Assembly (NCBI GenBank): GCA_965230415.1
Contig: CBDDKZ010000005.1
Span: 1,612,001 to 1,676,000, forward strand
Length of the DNA: 64,000 nucleotides
Direction of reading: 5' to 3'
Source of the DNA: CBDDKZ01 sp965230415
GTDB lineage: Bacteria > Bacteroidota > Bacteroidia > Cytophagales > JAAEPT01
Shown: piece after piece, positions 8,631 through 18,280 of the stretch
Layout of the letters: every line of letters begins with the position of its first letter
Numbering within the stretch: the first letter of the stretch is position 1
Program-made: the position numbers and the translations under genes
The notes under the pieces: generated by a model
What the model was told of the DNA's origin: nothing
Seen by the model: the letters and a program-made list of their open reading frames with translations, nothing else
Databases searched by the model: none

Positions 8631-9857
8631 TTATTCGTAAAACATTTTTGTCTTTTTTAAGTGCATGGCCTCGAACTCCTGTAATTCGTTTACTTTCATT
8701 TTTGCAGCCTCACTTTTTGTGGAGTTTTTTGAATAGTTGAAATCGAAACTTCTTATTGCATTCTGATATTTTAACGCAATGGTCTTCCAGGTATATCGTC
8801 TGTCTGCGATCGTTTTCATGCGTTTCTTTAAGGCCTGAACTTCTTCACTTTCAATACACTCTAATATACTCAGCAGGCTATCTGCATTTTTAAAATAAAT
8901 GGCCTGATGCTCTGTTGTAGTCTGGTTATATGAAACGTCATAGGCTATAACAGCTAAGTTCAGATACATCGCTTCGACGAGTGAAGGATTCGTTCCACCT
9001 GCGCTGTGTCCGTGAACATATAAATAAGCATTTGACCTCAACAGGTCTAAGCCCTGCTGATCATAGATGGGGTCAAGCAGGTATATATGTTCATTGCGCT
9101 CATATTGTTGCTTTAAGGATTGACCATAATTACTTTTATTCCAATTGCCAACCATGACCAACGGAAAGCGTCGTTGCCTGGAAAAAGCTTCTATAATAAT
9201 ATGAACATTGTTTTCAGGTTCAATGCGACATACTTTAAAAGCATAATTGCTATTCAAGAAGGGATAATTGAGGAGGTCTTCTTCCTTTTTATCGACCTTC
9301 ATAACATGATCAGCACCATACTCTATGAGGGTACTCAATGTGTGATAGTTTATGGCTGTGTACTTCTTGATGGACAGGTTATCGGTAATATCTATATCCG
9401 AAAATTTTACCGCCAGTCGCTCGCTAAATTTTAAAAACTTCCGAACGTATTTATTCCATTTGGCACGACGCCACTCAAGCCCGTCTATGTTAATGATGAT
9501 TTTTTTTCTTGTAAAAATTTTAATGAAGGGAATTAGAATACCACCGGAAACACCTAGAATCACCATTGTATCTGCAAAAAATAAGGCATGTAGCATTGAA
9601 ATCAGGTCATAGGGTATGCTTTGAGCACCATTGGCATTGAGAGGTAAATACTTTAACTCGGCACCATTCCAGGAACTAATGCGCTCTTCTTTTTTATAGT
9701 AAGAGTTACTACAATAGACGGTAATGTTATAATGTTCCTTTAGATAGGGAATTAGATGGTGAACGAGTGTTTCAAATCCTCCATACCTGGCAGGAACACC
9801 AGCGGTACCTATCAGCGCTACGCGCTTTTTTCTAACTTTTCTCGACTTAAACTGCAT
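8631..9857 (-). CDS. Glycosyltransferase with N-terminal DUF1972 domain (rhamnosyltransferase-like)
   Basis: A 408-residue GT4-type transferase. The N-terminal segment VALIGTAGVPARYGGFETLV (13-32) is typical of the DUF1972 domain found in Cps2T-like beta-1,4-rhamnosyltransferases that add the second sugar of a capsule repeat. The C-terminal half has a GT4 nucleotide-sugar region (PSLVEAMYLNLAVIAYDVS). It overlaps the preceding GT by 11 bp and is followed after 10 bp by the WecA-like gene. The role is likely cytoplasmic extension of the lipid-linked repeat unit; the actual sugar is not deducible. Confidence 0.88.
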   Translation of the reverse strand: MQFKSRKVRKKRVALIGTAGVPARYGGFETLVHHLIPYLKEHYNITVYCSNSYYKKEERISSWNGAELKYLPLNANGAQSIPYDLISMLHALFFADTMVILGVSGGILIPFIKIFTRKKIIINIDGLEWRRAKWNKYVRKFLKFSERLAVKFSDIDITDNLSIKKYTAINYHTLSTLIEYGADHVMKVDKKEEDLLNYPFLNSNYAFKVCRIEPENNVHIIIEAFSRQRRFPLVMVGNWNKSNYGQSLKQQYERNEHIYLLDPIYDQQGLDLLRSNAYLYVHGHSAGGTNPSLVEAMYLNLAVIAYDVSYNQTTTEHQAIYFKNADSLLSILECIESEEVQALKKRMKTIADRRYTWKTIALKYQNAIRSFDFNYSKNSTKSEAAKMKVNELQEFEAMHLKKTKMFYE

Positions 9858-10959
9858 GTTGATAAGGGCTTAGTTCTTTACCATTTATTAACTCCACTAT
9901 TTCAATGATTTTGCTCTGCATATTATCCATGCTGAAGCAGTTCGCTTTTTTTTCTGCCTGATAAGACATTTTGGCATACAAATCGGTATTCCCACTTAAT
10001 TCATGTAACTTTTTTACTATGGCTTCTTTTTCATTGTAATTGAGCTGAAACCCGGATACTCCTTCTTCAACCAGTTCCGTAATTCCACCGACACGCGGAA
10101 CAATACAGGGCAGTTTGTAACTCATGGCTTCCAAGACAGTCATACCAAAACTTTCGGTCCATTTCTCCGGGTGCGAAAGACTTAGCAACACATGCGATTG
10201 TGCATAAAAGGGGTGCATATTTTTCTGCAGTGAATAAATAACCAAGTTTGGTGGGACGTTTTTATCTTTGAAGAACTCGTCGATTTCCTTTTGATCGGCA
10301 CTCACAACAAGGTTAAACGTATAATCAGGACACATTTTTGAGAGCTCATAAAAGTCCAGTACTCCCTTGTAAACACGCAATGAGCATACCATAAGCACCT
10401 TAAAATTTTTTTTCTTTTTTGACGTCATTTTAAATGCCAAAAACTGTTCAGACAGGGCATTGTATACTTTAAATTTTTTTACCTTGATATCCTTCAGTGT
10501 TTCTTTAAGGTAATTAGATACAGTCAGGCACCCGTCGGCGCATATATTCACCATGCGCAACAAAAAGGAATTCAGGAAAGCCGGATTAACAAAAGGTTCG
10601 TGCATATGGTAAAGTACCTTTTTGTTCATGATTCTGCCTGCTAGTGCCGCACCAAATGGCAGCATGGTATTCACATAAAATATAACATGCTTTCTACGAT
10701 ACTGAAACATAGACATGAACAGGTAACATTGTGCTTTAAAAAATCTCCAAAGCGTAACGAGTTTATCCGAACTCCAGGCGTAGCGAATTTTGTGCATTCT
10801 TACCCCTTTAATATTGCTTAAAAATCCTTCATGACCCGAGGTGAATAAGTCCACTTCATATCCGTTTTTAACAAAGCCCTGAAGTGCCTGTGACAAAATA
10901 AGAGGGCTACCTGTATAGTCGTTCTGTAAGTGTACTGCTATGATTCTCGGCTTGTTCAT
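9847..10959 (-). CDS. GT4 family glycosyltransferase
   Basis: A 370-residue GT-B fold transferase without membrane segments. The C-terminal acceptor/donor signature is clear: LSHPEKWTESFGMTVLEAMS with the E-x7-E arrangement of GT4, followed by GGITELVEEGVSGFQL. The N-terminal half (HLQNDYTGSPLILSQALQGF) is the variable acceptor domain. It shares an ATGA overlap with the GT4 gene upstream and overlaps the DUF1972 gene downstream, so the three are translationally coupled. It presumably adds one sugar to the exopolysaccharide repeat unit on the cytoplasmic face. Confidence 0.9.
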   Translation of the reverse strand: MNKPRIIAVHLQNDYTGSPLILSQALQGFVKNGYEVDLFTSGHEGFLSNIKGVRMHKIRYAWSSDKLVTLWRFFKAQCYLFMSMFQYRRKHVIFYVNTMLPFGAALAGRIMNKKVLYHMHEPFVNPAFLNSFLLRMVNICADGCLTVSNYLKETLKDIKVKKFKVYNALSEQFLAFKMTSKKKKNFKVLMVCSLRVYKGVLDFYELSKMCPDYTFNLVVSADQKEIDEFFKDKNVPPNLVIYSLQKNMHPFYAQSHVLLSLSHPEKWTESFGMTVLEAMSYKLPCIVPRVGGITELVEEGVSGFQLNYNEKEAIVKKLHELSGNTDLYAKMSYQAEKKANCFSMDNMQSKIIEIVELINGKELSPYQHAV

Positions 10960-12248
10960 GACTTGTTATTTATAAGGACTGTGGTTGGTTTATATTCCCT
11001 GGAGTAACGGTCTGCAACGCTTGCGCTCAACTCATCGTAAGTTTGCTTCAATAATTCTCCACGCACGTTCCAGCTAAAATGCTGCTCATGATACGTTATG
11101 GCATTTCTGCTCATAACATTTAATAATTCACGATCCACATAAAGTTTGGATAGATTATTAGCAAAATCGTTCACACTGGATTCGTAATCGAGATACGAAG
11201 TCTTGAAACCACAATTATTATCTACAAACTCTCCAGGACCACAATTATCGAAACACAAAACAGGTAATCCATACGAAAGCGCTTCGGAAACCACCATTCC
11301 GGCACCTTCATGTGATGGAAAAAGATAGGCAGAAGAAGAGCGATAATAGCTTTCCAGCTTATCGCGATCTACCCAGTTAATAATTTCAACATAATCTGCT
11401 ATTTCATGTTCTTTAATTAATTTGTTCAATAAACCTAGCGCCGGCCCTTTACCAATAAGTGTGAGTTTGACATCTTGTTTCTCACTTTCGTTGAGACCTC
11501 TGAGAAATGCTGCAAAAGCATTTATAGTAACATCAAAGCCTTTTAATGCCACAAAGCGGCCAACAGACAGTATTTCAAATCGATTCTTTTCCACTGATTC
11601 ATGCGGCCTAATTTGTTCAGAAGCTACCGAAGGCATAATTTTGAATTTGTTACGATTGATGCGCAACACCTCTGAGACCGAAGTATTCATGGCAAAAATG
11701 GCTTGCGCTCTGTGCTTGGTTATTTTCAGAAAGGGATCGAAAGACCAGAACAACTTCTTTGTGATCCAGTTAATTTTATTCTTGATTAAAGATTTACGCC
11801 CGTAATATTTCTTTAAAAATTGTGGGGGTATTACAGGATGATGACCAATAGGTCCCCACACAAATGGCTTTTTAAAAAGCCATAAAAAACTCGGAGTCCA
11901 ATCATTATGAAAGTTAAGATTGTGAACGATGTCGAATTTTAGTTCGGTACGCCAAATCTTAAGAGGCAAACCCAACTGCCACATGTAATAATAGATCATA
12001 GCACCTCTACCGCCTTTTTTCCAAAATCGCATCCAGTAGGGTAGGTCGTAATAAACGAAATGGATATTTGCGTAATCGGAATGGGGGTGCTCACGCATGT
12101 AATTGTTGATATGCGTTTCATTGTTCTTTCTTGTAATAGCTACGACTTTGTTGAAACGCGCTATCTGCATCACAAAATTCCACCCCATTCCGTCTTCTGA
12201 TCCTTTATAAGGATTTATGGCATATGCACTTGCTAATATCGTTTTCAT
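10956..12248 (-). CDS. GT4 family glycosyltransferase
   Basis: A 430-residue GT4 transferase. The start MKTILASAYAINPYKGSEDG matches a GT4 subgroup with a conserved YKGSE(D/G)G motif in the N-terminal domain. The C-terminal domain has SVGRFVALKGFDVTINAF, LIGKGPAL and FPSHEGAGMVVSEALSYGLP, the usual E-x7-E region, then FDNCGPGEFVD. It overlaps both neighbours by 4 bp (ATGA). The likely role is sugar addition to the lipid-linked repeat; acceptor and donor are unknown. Confidence 0.9.
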   Translation of the reverse strand: MKTILASAYAINPYKGSEDGMGWNFVMQIARFNKVVAITRKNNETHINNYMREHPHSDYANIHFVYYDLPYWMRFWKKGGRGAMIYYYMWQLGLPLKIWRTELKFDIVHNLNFHNDWTPSFLWLFKKPFVWGPIGHHPVIPPQFLKKYYGRKSLIKNKINWITKKLFWSFDPFLKITKHRAQAIFAMNTSVSEVLRINRNKFKIMPSVASEQIRPHESVEKNRFEILSVGRFVALKGFDVTINAFAAFLRGLNESEKQDVKLTLIGKGPALGLLNKLIKEHEIADYVEIINWVDRDKLESYYRSSSAYLFPSHEGAGMVVSEALSYGLPVLCFDNCGPGEFVDNNCGFKTSYLDYESSVNDFANNLSKLYVDRELLNVMSRNAITYHEQHFSWNVRGELLKQTYDELSASVADRYSREYKPTTVLINNKS

Positions 12249-12973
12249 ACTGATTTTGAATTAAGAATCTGTTCGTTCACTTTGAATCGTGATTTGATTA
12301 ATTTAGCAGGCACTCCCCCTATCACGCTGAAGGGTGGAAAGCTTTTTGTTACAACGGCACCCGCTGCTATGATGCTTCCATGGCCTACTTCCACCCCATC
12401 GAGAATTGATACTTTTGCACCTATCCAGCAGTCTTTTCCTATGCTAATTCCTTTTCTGTTTACTCCTTGCAGTCTTATGGAGGTATTTATGTCTTCGAAA
12501 TTGTGGTTTTCGGGATGGCAACTAAAATAGGGCCCTATTATGCATTCATCTCCGATATCTAAACCACCGGCGCCACCAAGAGATGCATAAGGGCCAATTC
12601 CTACATTTTTCCCAATACATATGTGGCTACCAATATTATTAAATGACTGTGCAATCTCTACTTTGCTATAAGACCCAATTCCTGAATTGTCGCCGATGCT
12701 AAGTCTACCCCGACCCAGTGCGCTTAAATACACATCGTTGTCAATTTTCACCCATCGCCCGAAAGAAATATTAGCAGCATTGAAAAAACGTACACGCTTT
12801 CCAAGCATCAGGTATCTAAACTTTTTGAAACGTAACAACACACGCATTCCTCTCAGTAGCATCGTGCCTTTTGATAACATAAGCGCTATCAAAACAGACA
12901 AGCTTATATCCTTATCAAATTGAAAATTCGGGTTTCTTGACTTTATTATTTTTTCCAGTAACCTCAACATCAT
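12245..12973 (-). CDS. Left-handed beta-helix (hexapeptide) acyltransferase
   Basis: A 242-residue O- or N-acetyltransferase-like protein. Residues ~75-230 are hexapeptide repeats with Ile/Val every sixth position (ISIGKDCWIGAKVSILDGV, then GSIIAAGAVVTKSFPPFSVI and GGVPAKLIKSR, the closing signature of the maltose/CysE-like family). The N-terminal ~70 residues are a helical extension with a hydrophobic patch. It sits between the three-domain fusion gene and the GT4 genes with 1- to 4-bp junctions. It probably adds acetyl groups to a repeat-unit sugar; the acceptor is unknown. Confidence 0.9.
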   Translation of the reverse strand: MMLRLLEKIIKSRNPNFQFDKDISLSVLIALMLSKGTMLLRGMRVLLRFKKFRYLMLGKRVRFFNAANISFGRWVKIDNDVYLSALGRGRLSIGDNSGIGSYSKVEIAQSFNNIGSHICIGKNVGIGPYASLGGAGGLDIGDECIIGPYFSCHPENHNFEDINTSIRLQGVNRKGISIGKDCWIGAKVSILDGVEVGHGSIIAAGAVVTKSFPPFSVIGGVPAKLIKSRFKVNEQILNSKSV

Positions 12974-12974
12974 C

Positions 12975-15596
12975 TTATGCAGCTGCTTTAAACTCTCTCA
13001 AAATTCCACTAAGTGTTCTTTCCAAATCATTGTTTTCTATGCTCAAATAGCGCGAATATTTATACTTCTTATCATAAGACTCAAATAGGTCTTTGTAATC
13101 GCGGGTAAGGCTTTTAATATCTTCCAATGATAATTCTTGCTTTCTCTGAATAATAACCTCTGGTTGTGCATATAACAGCACATTAATGTCTGGTTTGAAA
13201 ATAAGCTTGTAAAAGGCTTTAACTACCGACTTGCTAATAACAATGTTGCTGCGCTTGGAATCGTTGATGAAATCAAAATAATAACGGTCATATATAATCA
13301 CATACCCGCGCATGGTATATTTCAGGTATATGTAAAACTGACCCAGGACGTAGTCGCTTAAATAATAGATAAAACGTACAAGCGACCCTAATTTGCTTTT
13401 GTTATTTCCTTTTCTTGGCAAGGTTTCTGCTGCTTTTTTCTCAGCAGCTTCACGGCCATGTTTATAGGAACTCAATATGGGAAGCAAGGATGGTCTGTGA
13501 CGAATTACGACAACATTTCTACGATAATTATCTTTGAGGCGTTCTTTTAAGTTTTGAATTATTGTCGATTTACCAGCGCCATCGACACCACTTATGGTGA
13601 TCACAATTCCTCTGTTCTTAAATGCAGATCTAACAATACCCCACAGGTAGTAAAACAAATTAAGCACTCTTTTTGATAAATACCGGCCATGTTTGTGCCT
13701 TACCTTTTGCTTAATGTTCCTGTGTTCTTCCTCATTATAATAAAACAAGCACTCCGGACCTTCCAAACCCAGCTCATTCCTGAAATAAGTTTTCACATAC
13801 TGAAGTTGTTGTTGAGAATGGCTATGGTAGTACCTAATGTATTTATTGGGCACATCGGCATAATTTAAGGCATAGAACAAGGTGATGTAGGCTAAATTAT
13901 GTTCAAGACTGGCCACCTTGATGCTTTCCATGTTCCATGCGGCGTCTCTAAGGACTTCTTGAGCATTGAGGAACACCTGACCTTTGCGCATGAACTGATA
14001 GATGAGGTCTATCTCCAGAAATGAGCCATCATCAAAGAATATTTCGATCATATACAAAGACTGTTTTCTGTCCATTCTCAACTTTTCTATACCCTCAAAA
14101 GACTGAATGAATTGCAAGGCTTCGCTAATCCTGGCAGGATCTATTAGTATATCCAGATCACTGGTTTCGGGAATACTGGCAATATTCGCTTCCGTATGCT
14201 TGAGTAAAGCATAGGGTTTGTTCTTCAAGAATTCGAATAGCATCGAAATCATTTCCTGGCGTTTGTTCATCTCCGAACGCATACGGTTGCTTTCCAGCAA
14301 GGCATGCGCCCACATTTCCATTAACCAGTTTGCCTGCATATGCAGCTTTTGGGACTCGTGCTGCTGCAAAAATGTATTTAGGTAATAGGTCGCCGTGTAA
14401 AACAAATAAAACTTAAAATACCGGTTCACCTCGATTCCTTTATCTTTAATTAGCGCTGCTAAATAGGGGTGTGCCAGAATCGATGCCAGTTCTGTTTTTA
14501 TGTCTGTATAAGTATTTCTATGTAAAAGGACATGCGTTTGAAATACGAAGTGAAAGAGGTCAAAAAATAATGGAATCTCCTGTTGTGCCAATTCCAGGTC
14601 GTAGACATAAAGCGTGTCGTCGTTGCAGTACATATTCCAAGGAGTAAAATCCATATGTGCAGGCGCGGTTATGAAGAAATCATACGATTCCAGCTCCTGC
14701 TCCAAAATGAGTACTTGTTCTTTTATTATGCTCGCAAAGCCTAAATTTTGGGTATCATTGAGGCTATGTAAGACTTCTTTCATTGATTGAAATGCGGTAA
14801 TTTTTTCCGGGCTTGCAATACTTGAATGCACTTCAGCCTGTTGTCTTATATATTTTATGTGCGGATTGGTAAATTTATTTGAACGTCCTAAATTCCCTTT
14901 ATTCTGATTTTCGAATATCCCCACATTTCTACGCCAGTAGGCCCTGGGAAATGTACAGTGATCCCAATTCAGCGCCCCAAATAGGGTACAATTGTCAACC
15001 TCATTTTTAACTAATGTACTACTATGCTGTGTTAATGGGATTTTGACAAAATTAGTTGTATGTGCATTTTCATCGTTTAATTCGGCAATTACTTTTCTAT
15101 TTGGTCCAACTGTTCCCGTAAAAATGCTGTAATTTTTGAAAGGTATGCCCTGAAATTTCTCTTCCAGAAAGAGCTCATCGCGGTAATAAACAGAAAGAGA
15201 CCCATTAACTATAAAACGTTTTAAGCCTGTATTGTATGCCATTTTGATAATTTTGGAAATCACCTTTGCTTTTAACGTCGATGCATTGTAAAAGCTCAAA
15301 AATGTTGCCTGCCTCGCCTGTTCGGGAATGAGCCATCTTATGGAACCATCCGGGTTATTGATGAACTCGTATCTTTTGCTTTTATATCCGCTTAGTTGTT
15401 TTTTGGTTTTACCCAAGTAAATGACATAGTGGGTCTGACTTACCTTACAGTCCCAATTATCTGTTATTAGGGTTGTTTGTTGTGGCTGTGTCAAGCCTTC
15501 TTCAGCGTCTACATTAATGCTTCCGCTTACAGAAAATTGATCGTTTCCGGTAACTATTTTAGATAGTAGTATTAAATCCTCTTGCAAAAAATTCAT
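12975..15596 (-). CDS. Three-domain fusion: APH-like kinase, nucleotidyltransferase, thymidylate kinase-like P-loop
   Basis: Counted from the ATG at 15596, 873 residues. Part one (about 1-420) ends in an aminoglycoside/choline kinase-like catalytic core: HMDFTPWN near 314-321 (H-x-D-x4-N loop) and YDLEL near 332-336 (metal-binding Asp). Part two (about 450-600) holds a nucleotidyltransferase-like signature, SDLDILID near 479-486, with a later EIDLIY. Part three has a Walker A GVDGAGKST near 670-678, RHRPSLLP and YDRYYFDF, as in thymidylate kinases. An ATG at 15707 would add 37 residues that look non-coding in character. The gene lies between Wzy and the acyltransferase. I infer modification or activation of a glycan precursor; no reaction can be assigned. 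Confidence 0.8.
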   Translation of the reverse strand: MNFLQEDLILLSKIVTGNDQFSVSGSINVDAEEGLTQPQQTTLITDNWDCKVSQTHYVIYLGKTKKQLSGYKSKRYEFINNPDGSIRWLIPEQARQATFLSFYNASTLKAKVISKIIKMAYNTGLKRFIVNGSLSVYYRDELFLEEKFQGIPFKNYSIFTGTVGPNRKVIAELNDENAHTTNFVKIPLTQHSSTLVKNEVDNCTLFGALNWDHCTFPRAYWRRNVGIFENQNKGNLGRSNKFTNPHIKYIRQQAEVHSSIASPEKITAFQSMKEVLHSLNDTQNLGFASIIKEQVLILEQELESYDFFITAPAHMDFTPWNMYCNDDTLYVYDLELAQQEIPLFFDLFHFVFQTHVLLHRNTYTDIKTELASILAHPYLAALIKDKGIEVNRYFKFYLFYTATYYLNTFLQQHESQKLHMQANWLMEMWAHALLESNRMRSEMNKRQEMISMLFEFLKNKPYALLKHTEANIASIPETSDLDILIDPARISEALQFIQSFEGIEKLRMDRKQSLYMIEIFFDDGSFLEIDLIYQFMRKGQVFLNAQEVLRDAAWNMESIKVASLEHNLAYITLFYALNYADVPNKYIRYYHSHSQQQLQYVKTYFRNELGLEGPECLFYYNEEEHRNIKQKVRHKHGRYLSKRVLNLFYYLWGIVRSAFKNRGIVITISGVDGAGKSTIIQNLKERLKDNYRRNVVVIRHRPSLLPILSSYKHGREAAEKKAAETLPRKGNNKSKLGSLVRFIYYLSDYVLGQFYIYLKYTMRGYVIIYDRYYFDFINDSKRSNIVISKSVVKAFYKLIFKPDINVLLYAQPEVIIQRKQELSLEDIKSLTRDYKDLFESYDKKYKYSRYLSIENNDLERTLSGILREFKAAA

Positions 15597-15797
15597 AGCA
15601 GTCTTTTCTAAACGATTGATTGTATTTATAAGAGACGAAAAGCATGCCAAAGTGAAAAAGTGGATTTGCGATAAATAAGGAAGTGTTAGACAAGTATTGG
15701 TGTCCATATTCTGGACTATTTTCTCAAAGTTGGAGAAAAAGCAATGGAGGATTTATAGTGCACAATGTAATTTGTATTAATTAGGGCTCCAAAATAA

Positions 15798-15815
15798 ACC
15801 TAATTTCTGTTAGGT
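15798..15815 (-). terminator. Weak hairpin with T-rich tail after the Wzy-like gene
   Basis: On the minus strand ACCTAA(C)...TTAGGT forms a 6-bp stem with a 6-nt loop, followed by TTTATTTT. It lies just past the polymerase stop codon in a 121-232 bp gap, and could partly terminate the upstream operon before the three-domain gene. Confidence 0.4.
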
Positions 15816-15828
15816 AAATTGCTGGTAT

Positions 15829-17166
15829 CTAGCTCAAAAATCGATCTTTGCAATCAACCGAGCAATAGTTGGGTTCGTCTGTGCCGAGGTACCTACGTGC
15901 AATTACTTTTTCTTTCTCATTATAGTTAGGATTATAATATACTACAAACAGCAACCATATCATTTGCCAAAATAGTACACCATAATTTGTTTCACCCCAA
16001 ATCCCAAATTCTGTAAGCGAGTTTATAAATATGGGTATGAATATTCCTGTAAATGCCATCTTGTATTCGCGGTTAGTACTGCGCCTTACTGCCCGGAATA
16101 CTACCGACATTTGCAACAGTACTAATAGAAAACCCACCAACCCAAGATTCATTACCACCTGTACAAAGGTATTGTGCGTCATGGAAGCGGGGTAAGTATT
16201 TTTCCCCTGAAACTTTTTGGTATAATAGATGTTCATAAATCCATAACCAAAATAAGGTTCCTTTGGTAGTGCCTCTCCTAATAATGCTTTCCAAAATGGT
16301 AATCTGCCAGTCATACTCATCACCTCTTCCGCTCCGCCTTTATCCTCGTCGAATACAATTTCTTTTGCCGCAATTGGTCCAACGATAAGGCATCCTGCCA
16401 AAACAACTGCCTTTAGCTTTTGATTGGAGGACTTGGAAATACAGTAGAGAATAACCAGAAACGTAGCGATCATAGATGAACGCGACCCAGTTAATACAAG
16501 TACATAAGAATTAAGACCAAACACCACAAGGTAAAGCCATTTGTGCTTTCTAAATGGTAACTCCAAGAACACCGTTGCATTGCCACAATTAGCAAGCATT
16601 CCCAACTCATTGGGGTTCATAATAAACCCGCCCAACCGGGCTACATCACCTCCATGCGTAAGTCGCATAAACGTCTCTTCTGCCACGAAATACCCAATAA
16701 GAAAATACATGGTATTGAAAAATATTCCCCAACACATCAACGCGGTAAAACGCAAGCCTTTTTCCGGATGGAAAAAGTTGATCATTTTAATTACGCGCGT
16801 AAAGTAGATAGCAAATATCAACAAATCCACGTCACGTATTAATTGAATGATGGCAAATGGTGTATCGTTTGCGTAGGTTAATGAAATTCCTCCCATGAGC
16901 AAATACGCTACATACAAATACAGCACAAAGGAATTACGCATGTCAAACGAAGCGATGTATCCATTTTTGCGCAATTTGCCATATAATCGAAATGTCATTC
17001 CCGTTGCAAAAAGCCCCATTACCAGTTTTAGTACTTTTGCTATACCAGCACTTTCAATAATGGTAGCAAAGCCCATTATTTTGATGAACAGGATAAAAAC
17101 CAGCGTAACGGCATATCCTGTTAGTTTTTTATCATCGTAGCCTATGTACTTATTAACCAGTGACAT
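15829..17166 (-). CDS. O-antigen ligase/Wzy-like polymerase membrane protein
   Basis: Polytopic inner-membrane protein, about 445 residues from the ATG at 17166 (MSLVNKYIGYDD). That start overlaps the preceding GT stop by 14 bp and is preferred over the longer frame to 17226. Around eleven hydrophobic helices are visible. The family signature is the periplasmic loop and following helix: ASMTHNTFVQVVMNLGLVGF, plus TGSRSSMIATFLVILY earlier. With Wzx, Wzc and the OPX protein nearby, the likely role is polymerising the exopolysaccharide repeat units. These proteins are poorly conserved, so polymerase versus ligase is decided by context. Confidence 0.85.
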   Translation of the reverse strand: MSLVNKYIGYDDKKLTGYAVTLVFILFIKIMGFATIIESAGIAKVLKLVMGLFATGMTFRLYGKLRKNGYIASFDMRNSFVLYLYVAYLLMGGISLTYANDTPFAIIQLIRDVDLLIFAIYFTRVIKMINFFHPEKGLRFTALMCWGIFFNTMYFLIGYFVAEETFMRLTHGGDVARLGGFIMNPNELGMLANCGNATVFLELPFRKHKWLYLVVFGLNSYVLVLTGSRSSMIATFLVILYCISKSSNQKLKAVVLAGCLIVGPIAAKEIVFDEDKGGAEEVMSMTGRLPFWKALLGEALPKEPYFGYGFMNIYYTKKFQGKNTYPASMTHNTFVQVVMNLGLVGFLLVLLQMSVVFRAVRRSTNREYKMAFTGIFIPIFINSLTEFGIWGETNYGVLFWQMIWLLFVVYYNPNYNEKEKVIARRYLGTDEPNYCSVDCKDRFLS

Positions 17167-18280
17167 TTTCTTCAAAAAGTTGCACAATTTGATTTGAAAT
17201 ATGAGGCCATGTAAAATGATCGGCAATCATATTTCTCGCATTAATTCCTTTTTCTTCAAAGGGCATCGTTTGATGATCATTTTCTATTCTGAACATGATA
17301 TCCCGGATCTCTTCAACTGTATTATGTTCCAGAACATAGCCGGCATTGAAGTCGTGTATGTATTGATCCATACTGGTATGTCTGCTTACGACGCAGGGCT
17401 TGCCCAGTCCCGCAGCTTCGATCACCGCCATGGGCAAACCTTCGTTGCGAGAGGGATGAAAAAACACATCCATATTCGCCATGATATTAATTTTTTCTTC
17501 TCCAAACTGTTTCCCGTAAAGTTGCACGGCAGATTCCAGGTTATGATTGCTGATTTCCTGCTTTAATTCCTGCATGTATTCGCCATCTCCAATAAACCAT
17601 AAATTGCCAGTACCTTGATTCAATCGATAATTCGCAAAGGCCTCAATAAGCAAATCCAAGCCTTTTTGATGCCTGGTTATGCGCCCACAATAACCGAAAA
17701 TCAATTCATTATCCTTTTTTAATTCTTTCTTTTGAATAGCAAGTTCCTCCATATTTTGTCCATTCGGGATAATACATGCATTTACTTTCGAGCTTATTTT
17801 ATGTGTCGCCTTTAGTTCTTCGTGACCGAGACATTGAACACTAAGCGCTCTTCGAAGCAGCCGCGATTCATAAGCATTAAAATAGAGGAGCTTAAATAAC
17901 TTATTCTTAGAAAGCGCTCCAGGTGTATAAGTTCCATGTGGCGTAAAAATAAATGGAAGGCGGCGACGTAATAGTAATTTCGAAATAGTGTATAATTCCG
18001 TTATAAAACCACCGTGCATTTGTATAAGCGGTTTATTTTTCAGCTCTTTGATGGCTTTTGATAATGACTTATCTATCTTAAAAGGCACCTTCGATGCCTG
18101 AAACAACCTTAATTGATAGGGTCTGTCTGCCGGCACTTTATTGGGTGTTGATGTTATACCCCATACTTCCACATGGTGTCCCTGAGCATGCTGCGTACTT
18201 GCCAGTGAATGTACAACGCGATTCACCCCATTCATCCTGTCAGGATTAGCCTTACCTAGAATTATATGAATAATTTCCAT
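17153..18280 (-). CDS. GT4 family glycosyltransferase
   Basis: A 375-residue cytosolic transferase. Start: MEIIHIILGKANPDRMNGVN, with the small-residue loop for acceptor binding. The C-terminal domain has FGYCGRITRHQKGLDLLIEA, WFIGDGEYMQEL and FFHPSRNEGLPMAVIEAAGL, which is the E-x7-E nucleotide-sugar site, then GKPCVVSRHTS. It overlaps the flippase gene by 29 bp and the polymerase by 14 bp, so it is tightly embedded in the operon. It probably adds one sugar of the repeat unit. Confidence 0.92.
   Translation of the reverse strand: MEIIHIILGKANPDRMNGVNRVVHSLASTQHAQGHHVEVWGITSTPNKVPADRPYQLRLFQASKVPFKIDKSLSKAIKELKNKPLIQMHGGFITELYTISKLLLRRRLPFIFTPHGTYTPGALSKNKLFKLLYFNAYESRLLRRALSVQCLGHEELKATHKISSKVNACIIPNGQNMEELAIQKKELKKDNELIFGYCGRITRHQKGLDLLIEAFANYRLNQGTGNLWFIGDGEYMQELKQEISNHNLESAVQLYGKQFGEEKINIMANMDVFFHPSRNEGLPMAVIEAAGLGKPCVVSRHTSMDQYIHDFNAGYVLEHNTVEEIRDIMFRIENDHQTMPFEEKGINARNMIADHFTWPHISNQIVQLFEENVTG

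Noticed and set aside
15597..15707. N-terminal extension of the three-domain protein
   Set aside because: The extra 37 residues lack conservation-like character; the ATG at 15596 is preferred, though not proven.
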